Assembly: GCA_019115945.1 (NCBI GenBank)
Contig: DXCO01000027.1
Coordinates: 1-44,751, forward strand
From: Candidatus Borkfalkia excrementavium
GTDB taxonomy: Bacteria > Bacillota > Clostridia > Christensenellales > Borkfalkiaceae
Direction of reading: 5' to 3'
Length of the DNA: 44,751 nt
Positions 40,910 through 44,751 of the stretch are shown in pieces. Positions within the stretch are counted from its first letter, which is position 1; every line of letters starts with the position of its first letter. The notes under the pieces are model-generated. The model made no database searches. It saw nothing but the letters and a program-made list of their open reading frames with translations, and was not told the origin of the DNA. The position numbers and the translations under genes are program-made.

Positions 40910-43198
40910 TTATTTTCTCTTTTTGCGCTTTTCTTTCAGGCTCTGTTTCTGTTCGGCCTCGCCCCCGTTCTTGACGGATACGACTTTTTTATCTTTCGGC
41001 TTGATAAGAAGCAGTACCACGATGCCGATCAGGCACACGCCGCCGATGCACATAAACACGACGGACAGGATATTGTTCTGCAGCCAGTACGTTTCTCCGG
41101 GGAGAACGTCCGCTTCCGAACTTACGCTGATCACGACCGCTTCGTTTGCCGCGGCAGTCGTCATACCCTGGTCTTTCGCGCTTACGGTGATGCCGTAATA
41201 ACCCGTTTCCTGAGGAATGAAAGACAGAGCGGAAGAAGGATTCCATGCATATACATTATCGCCGTAATCCTCATCCTCGTCCGCATTCTCCTCTTCGATC
41301 ATGCGCCAGGTGCCGTATTCGCACTCGCCCGTTTCGGACATGTTCATGAGAGAATTTTTCAGATCCTCTTTGGAAATCGTCCTGCCGGCATACGATGCGT
41401 TTACTTCCAGATAATACAGTTTATATTCCTTTTTGATCTTGTTGTAATCGTCTTCAAGGGAGATGATCTCGAAACCGTCCGACGTATACGTCACGTCGAT
41501 ATAGCCGTCATCCGCTTCTTCCGGTTCTTCGATCGCCACGCCGTTGTACTTCACGGTAAAGGTAAAGGTGGGGATCTCCGCCAGATCCCAAACATTGGAA
41601 GAGGTGATCTCGGTCACGGGGATCGTCTGCGGTACGCCGTCTTTCAATTCGTGCGCGATAATCGCATTTCCGAACGTGTTTGTAGGCACGATACGGAATT
41701 CGTATTTGCCTTCTGCGGTCAGTTCGATCTCGAGTTCGTCATAAGCGAGTCCCGTAAGGCTCTGCGTATCCGACTTCGGCGTGCGGTAGTAGATATCGAA
41801 CTGCATATCCGTGTACCCGCAGGTAGCGTCTGTAATATACGCTTTAAGAGAAGGGAGATAGAAGTACGCGCCCGAACCTACCTGAATGCTCGTCGTTCCG
41901 TCATCCTGCACGGCGGCCTGGTTTACCAATTTCTGATAATCGGCGATATCGTTCGCACCTACAGTAGAAGGATTGCCTTCCGCATCATTCTCGGCGGTCG
42001 TATCGTTAAACGTATAGGAAGGCGCCGCATCCGAATCGGGCTTGACCACTTTGATATAGCCGTAATCGTCTTCGATAAATCCGGAAGTATTGCCAGAATC
42101 GGACGCCGCGGCATACCATTCGATAAAGTAATAAGCGTCGTTGTCGCCGTCGTCAAGATTGAAGGCGACGCTCAGATACCCCGTCCCGTCCGAATCGATG
42201 GAAGGGAGATCCTTTTCAAAGAAAACAGCGTTCGAATCCATCCTCTCGTAGTTGGTATCTTCGCTGTCGATCGCAACGCGGGGATTTTCTGCATCGTAAC
42301 CGTAATAATATCTCGTCGTGGTGACGGAACTGTCGAGCACGTCGATCACGACGTAATCGAAATCCAGTTCCGCGCCGAGCATGAACTGCCTGACGTCGCT
42401 GTTGACGACGAGAACGGGCGCTTCGGTATCCTCTACGCTGCCGCTGTCGTTGAGCGCGAGGCTCTGCCCGTTCAGCGAACGGATGACGAGCAACTGCTCC
42501 GTCTGCCCCTGCGCGAATTCGTCTACTTTGAAGGTGAGCGGCGTAATGGGCGTATCGGCCGTGGAAGCCGCATACTGTGCATAAAACTTACCGATATTTT
42601 CAAACACGCCGACGTTCGTGCCGTTTACCGTGACGGTATATTCGCCGTTCGACTCGCCCGTGAAAGCGACTTTGATAACGCTGACCTGAGACTCGCCTTC
42701 CGTGACCGTGTTTTCAGAAAATTCGTGGGATGTTCCGTCGTTGACGGAAGCCTTCAGCGCGCCGTTATCGACGGTAAAGGTGATCTTGTTGGAACTTTTG
42801 CCATCTTTGCTGGAAACGAACTGCCCCGCTTCCATCGTGACGGAAAAGGAATTGAAATGATATTCCGCGCCGAGGGAAAACTCTAATTCGAAATATTTTT
42901 CCGTTCCCTTGAAAAGGTCCGCCGCGGCATCCCCTTCCGGCTGTTCCGCCTGGTACCATTTCAGAGCGAGGTTCTTTCTGTAGTAAATACTGCTGCCCTC
43001 GTACAAATTATAGGCGACATACCCCTGGTCCGTCACGGAAGTTGCCGCAGTGGTGCCGAAAATATTGCTCGGCGTATATGTTGCGGCGTCTGCGCCGATC
43101 GGGGCCGAATACGCCAGCGTAAAACACAGCGCCGCCACGGCCAGCACGAATACCGCGAATAAACTGAGTAATTGAATTTTGAATTTCTTGATTCCCAT
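40910..43198 (-). CDS. Large acidic surface protein with C-terminal membrane anchor
   Basis: I do not recognise a family for this 762-residue protein. A signal peptide covers about residues 1-38 (KFKIQLLSLFAVFVLAVAALCF, ending near GADA). The extracellular part is about 660 residues, strongly acidic, rich in Asp, Glu, Thr, Ser and Tyr, nearly free of Cys, and beta-rich in pattern with stretches suggestive of concanavalin-like or Ig-like folds. A single transmembrane helix (about 705-730) is followed by a Lys/Arg-rich cytoplasmic tail; there is no LPXTG sortase motif. I start at the ATG at 43198; a GTG six codons earlier is possible. Adhesin or wall-associated sensor roles are guesses. Single-gene unit. 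Confidence 0.85.
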   Translation of the reverse strand: MGIKKFKIQLLSLFAVFVLAVAALCFTLAYSAPIGADAATYTPSNIFGTTAATSVTDQGYVAYNLYEGSSIYYRKNLALKWYQAEQPEGDAAADLFKGTEKYFELEFSLGAEYHFNSFSVTMEAGQFVSSKDGKSSNKITFTVDNGALKASVNDGTSHEFSENTVTEGESQVSVIKVAFTGESNGEYTVTVNGTNVGVFENIGKFYAQYAASTADTPITPLTFKVDEFAQGQTEQLLVIRSLNGQSLALNDSGSVEDTEAPVLVVNSDVRQFMLGAELDFDYVVIDVLDSSVTTTRYYYGYDAENPRVAIDSEDTNYERMDSNAVFFEKDLPSIDSDGTGYLSVAFNLDDGDNDAYYFIEWYAAASDSGNTSGFIEDDYGYIKVVKPDSDAAPSYTFNDTTAENDAEGNPSTVGANDIADYQKLVNQAAVQDDGTTSIQVGSGAYFYLPSLKAYITDATCGYTDMQFDIYYRTPKSDTQSLTGLAYDELEIELTAEGKYEFRIVPTNTFGNAIIAHELKDGVPQTIPVTEITSSNVWDLAEIPTFTFTVKYNGVAIEEPEEADDGYIDVTYTSDGFEIISLEDDYNKIKKEYKLYYLEVNASYAGRTISKEDLKNSLMNMSETGECEYGTWRMIEEENADEDEDYGDNVYAWNPSSALSFIPQETGYYGITVSAKDQGMTTAAANEAVVISVSSEADVLPGETYWLQNNILSVVFMCIGGVCLIGIVVLLLIKPKDKKVVSVKNGGEAEQKQSLKEKRKKRK

Positions 43199-43276
43199 CG
43201 TTGAAAACCGCTCCACGATTTTAATCGCAACGCCCTCCGCGTGCGCAGAGGGGCGCTTTTATGCCTGTACTTTTCT

Positions 43277-43305
43277 ATTTTACACTTTGGCGTACTATTT
43301 GTCAA
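43277..43305 (-). promoter_or_regulatory. Promoter of the surface protein gene
   Basis: Minus strand TTGACA (43300-43305), 17 bases, TAAAAT (43277-43282). The leader holds a GC-rich hairpin at about 43232-43258. Confidence 0.85.
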
Positions 43306-43374
43306 TCGCATTTTTTCGCTTTCGCGCAAATTTTTGACAATTCGCCGCCCTTTTTACTCGTTTTTACAATACAA

Positions 43375-44070
43375 TCACAATTCGAGCGCGGGCGAAAGAT
43401 CGAATGCTTTCCACGGGATCCCGTCTGCGGGCGGTTCGAGCATGAATTTCATCCGTTCTTTCGTGACGGGATGGGTAAACGTGAGCGAATACGCCCAAAG
43501 CGCGAGATTGCCCTTTTTCGCGTTCGCACCGCCGTAACGCATGTCTCCGTACACGGGGTGAGAGATGCCCGCCATCTGTACGCGGATCTGATGCGACCTG
43601 CCCGTATGCAGTTTGATGTCCGCAAGGCAAAGCCCGCCCTTTTCCTGCAGGACCCTGTATTCGAGGGAAGCCAGTTTCGCCCCGTCGGTAGTCGGCGGGC
43701 AGAGATAAACCATATTGTTTACGGGATTTTTTTTGAGATAATTGACCAGTTTCGCCTGCGGCGGTTCGGGAGTGCCCACAAGCACGGCGAGATATTTTTT
43801 TTCAAAGTCTCCGCTCTTCATCTGCTCGGAGAGCCTGCCCGCCGCCTTGCTCGTCTTGGCAAACACCATCACACCGCCCGTCGGACGGTCGAGACGGTGC
43901 ACGAGCCCTACAAAGACGTTGCCAGGTTTTTTGTACTTTTCTTTGATGTAGCGCCGCACCCGTTCGAGCAGATTGTCGTCTCCGCTCTCGTCTCCGCAAG
44001 AGGGGATCCCCTGCGGTTTCATCACGACGATGATATGATTGTCCTCGTATAAAACGGTGAGTTCATCCAT
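43375..44070 (-). CDS. RluA-family pseudouridine synthase
   Basis: It converts specific uridines of rRNA or tRNA to pseudouridine. The 231-residue protein has the catalytic motif VHRLDRPTGGVMVFAKTS with Asp61 as nucleophile, the KxYLAVLVG strand, and the LHTGRSHQIRVQMA signature followed by HPVYGDMRYGG. No S4 RNA-binding domain precedes the catalytic domain, so it is the short RluA/RluC-like type; the target uridine is unknown. Its start overlaps the last 8 bases of the upstream methyltransferase gene, so both RNA-modifying enzymes are made from one message. Confidence 0.94.
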   Translation of the reverse strand: MDELTVLYEDNHIIVVMKPQGIPSCGDESGDDNLLERVRRYIKEKYKKPGNVFVGLVHRLDRPTGGVMVFAKTSKAAGRLSEQMKSGDFEKKYLAVLVGTPEPPQAKLVNYLKKNPVNNMVYLCPPTTDGAKLASLEYRVLQEKGGLCLADIKLHTGRSHQIRVQMAGISHPVYGDMRYGGANAKKGNLALWAYSLTFTHPVTKERMKFMLEPPADGIPWKAFDLSPALEL

Positions 44071-44751
44071 AAATATAAATACCTCCCGCGCCGCAAGGAA
44101 GAGGAAACCCCTCCTCGGTGGCGATTCCGACTTCGTAGGCGTCGATCTCCCCTTTCCGCCCCTTCATGCACAGTTTGAGAATATTATGCAAAACGCCGGG
44201 CTGCAGCCCCGTGGTATAACTGTTGATGAGAAAAAAGAGAGGGTCGTCGGAGAGCACCTCTGTGCAGAGTTGCACGAAGGGATATAAATTTTCTTCGATC
44301 TTCCACAATTCTCCGCCCGGTCCCCTGCCGTAGGAGGGCGGATCCATGATGACCGCGTCGTATTTGTTGCCGCGGCGGATCTCGCGCTGCACAAACTTTT
44401 TACAGTCGTCCACGATATAGCGGATGCCGCTTGCAATGCCGGAAAGCCGCGCGTTTTCCCCTGCACGCTCCACCATGCCCTTGGCCGCGTCTACATGCGT
44501 GACTTCCGCGCCCGATTTTGCGCAGGCGACGCTCGCCCCGCCCGTATAGGCAAAGAGGTTGAGCACTTTGATCTTGCGGTGCGCGCCTTCGATCAGCCCG
44601 CGCATCCTGTTCCAGTTGACCGCCTGTTCGGGGAAAAGCCCCGTATGCTTGAAGCCCATCGGCTTGACCTTAAAACGAAGGTCGCGGTAAGAGACCGTCC
44701 ATTCGTCGGGTATGGGGCGAAGATATTCCCACGCGCCGCCGCCCCGTTCGC
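44063..44751 (-). CDS. Class I SAM-dependent rRNA methyltransferase, RlmI-like, N-terminus missing
   Basis: The gene continues past the right edge; 228 codons are visible, and reading runs open from the first bases (frame continues as DLRFKVKPMGFKHTGLF). The catalytic domain has NLFAYTGGASVACAKSGA for SAM binding, HVDAAKG, VDDCKKFVQREIRRG, and the catalytic MDPPSYGRG (DPPSY), as in RlmI/YccW-type 23S rRNA cytosine-5 methyltransferases. The N-terminal PUA domain expected in full RlmI would lie outside the window, so that part is unverified. The stop overlaps the RluA start. Confidence 0.9.
   Translation of the reverse strand, partial: ERGGGAWEYLRPIPDEWTVSYRDLRFKVKPMGFKHTGLFPEQAVNWNRMRGLIEGAHRKIKVLNLFAYTGGASVACAKSGAEVTHVDAAKGMVERAGENARLSGIASGIRYIVDDCKKFVQREIRRGNKYDAVIMDPPSYGRGPGGELWKIEENLYPFVQLCTEVLSDDPLFFLINSYTTGLQPGVLHNILKLCMKGRKGEIDAYEVGIATEEGFPLPCGAGGIYIYG

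Overview
The window looks like chromosome of a Gram-positive anaerobe of the Clostridia. The evidence is: near-consensus sigma-A promoters, almost all with 17-base spacers; strong AGGAGG-type ribosome sites; many small lipoproteins with a lipobox; a glycyl radical enzyme; DegV, YerC/YecD and ECF-type proteins; and an archaeal/eukaryal-type prolyl-tRNA synthetase. Core genes are GC-rich (63 of 100 bases in 19141-19240 by hand count), which fits an uncultured gut lineage such as Christensenellales or Oscillospirales. The exact lineage is a guess. I see no rRNA, tRNA, CRISPR array or complete insertion sequence.

Layout. 1-4.7 kb: an edge-truncated FAD-dependent glycerol-3-phosphate dehydrogenase-like gene behind a promoter, dyad and leader hairpin; the glycolytic pair pgk-tpiA; trmL; a candidate small RNA; and a membrane protein. 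4.7-11.5 kb: valS, a three-gene SsuA/THI5-type ABC importer, and a YkvI-like membrane protein. 11.5-17 kb: two lipoproteins (one an SGNH hydrolase), proS, a DUF4430 lipoprotein with an ECF S component (possible cobalamin-type uptake), and a DegV protein. 17-24.2 kb: phosphohexomutase and transketolase in one operon, a lipoprotein, an amino-acid kinase resembling glutamate 5-kinase without its partner, a zinc-ribbon protein, and NADP-type glutamate dehydrogenase.

24.3-34.2 kb is the accessory part. It holds a WYL regulator and a divergent small gene with a shared operator; a very AT-rich XRE-regulator/membrane-protein pair with overlapping promoters around a 19-base palindrome; a four-gene operon (NifX-like protein, ZIP metal transporter, CoA-disulfide reductase fused to rhodanese, and a 57-residue protein); and a lower-GC cassette of an unassigned glycyl radical enzyme, its activase and a divergent AraC regulator. 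That cassette is the best candidate for an undescribed catabolic system. 34.2-44.8 kb: an amino-acid ABC importer with YerC/YecD, a histidine phosphatase and aminotransferase pair, MgtE with a duplicated N domain, a large anchored surface protein, RluA-type pseudouridine synthase, and an edge-truncated RlmI-type methyltransferase.

Most operons have a promoter and an intrinsic terminator that can be read directly, so transcription units are fairly secure. Two homopolymer tracts (C9 at 12160-12168 inside a promoter spacer, G8 at 33186-33193 just before a start codon) are possible slippage switches. Only two stretches over 300 bases lack a protein gene: 3321-3707 (small-RNA candidate) and 7375-7704 (valS promoter and two hairpins).
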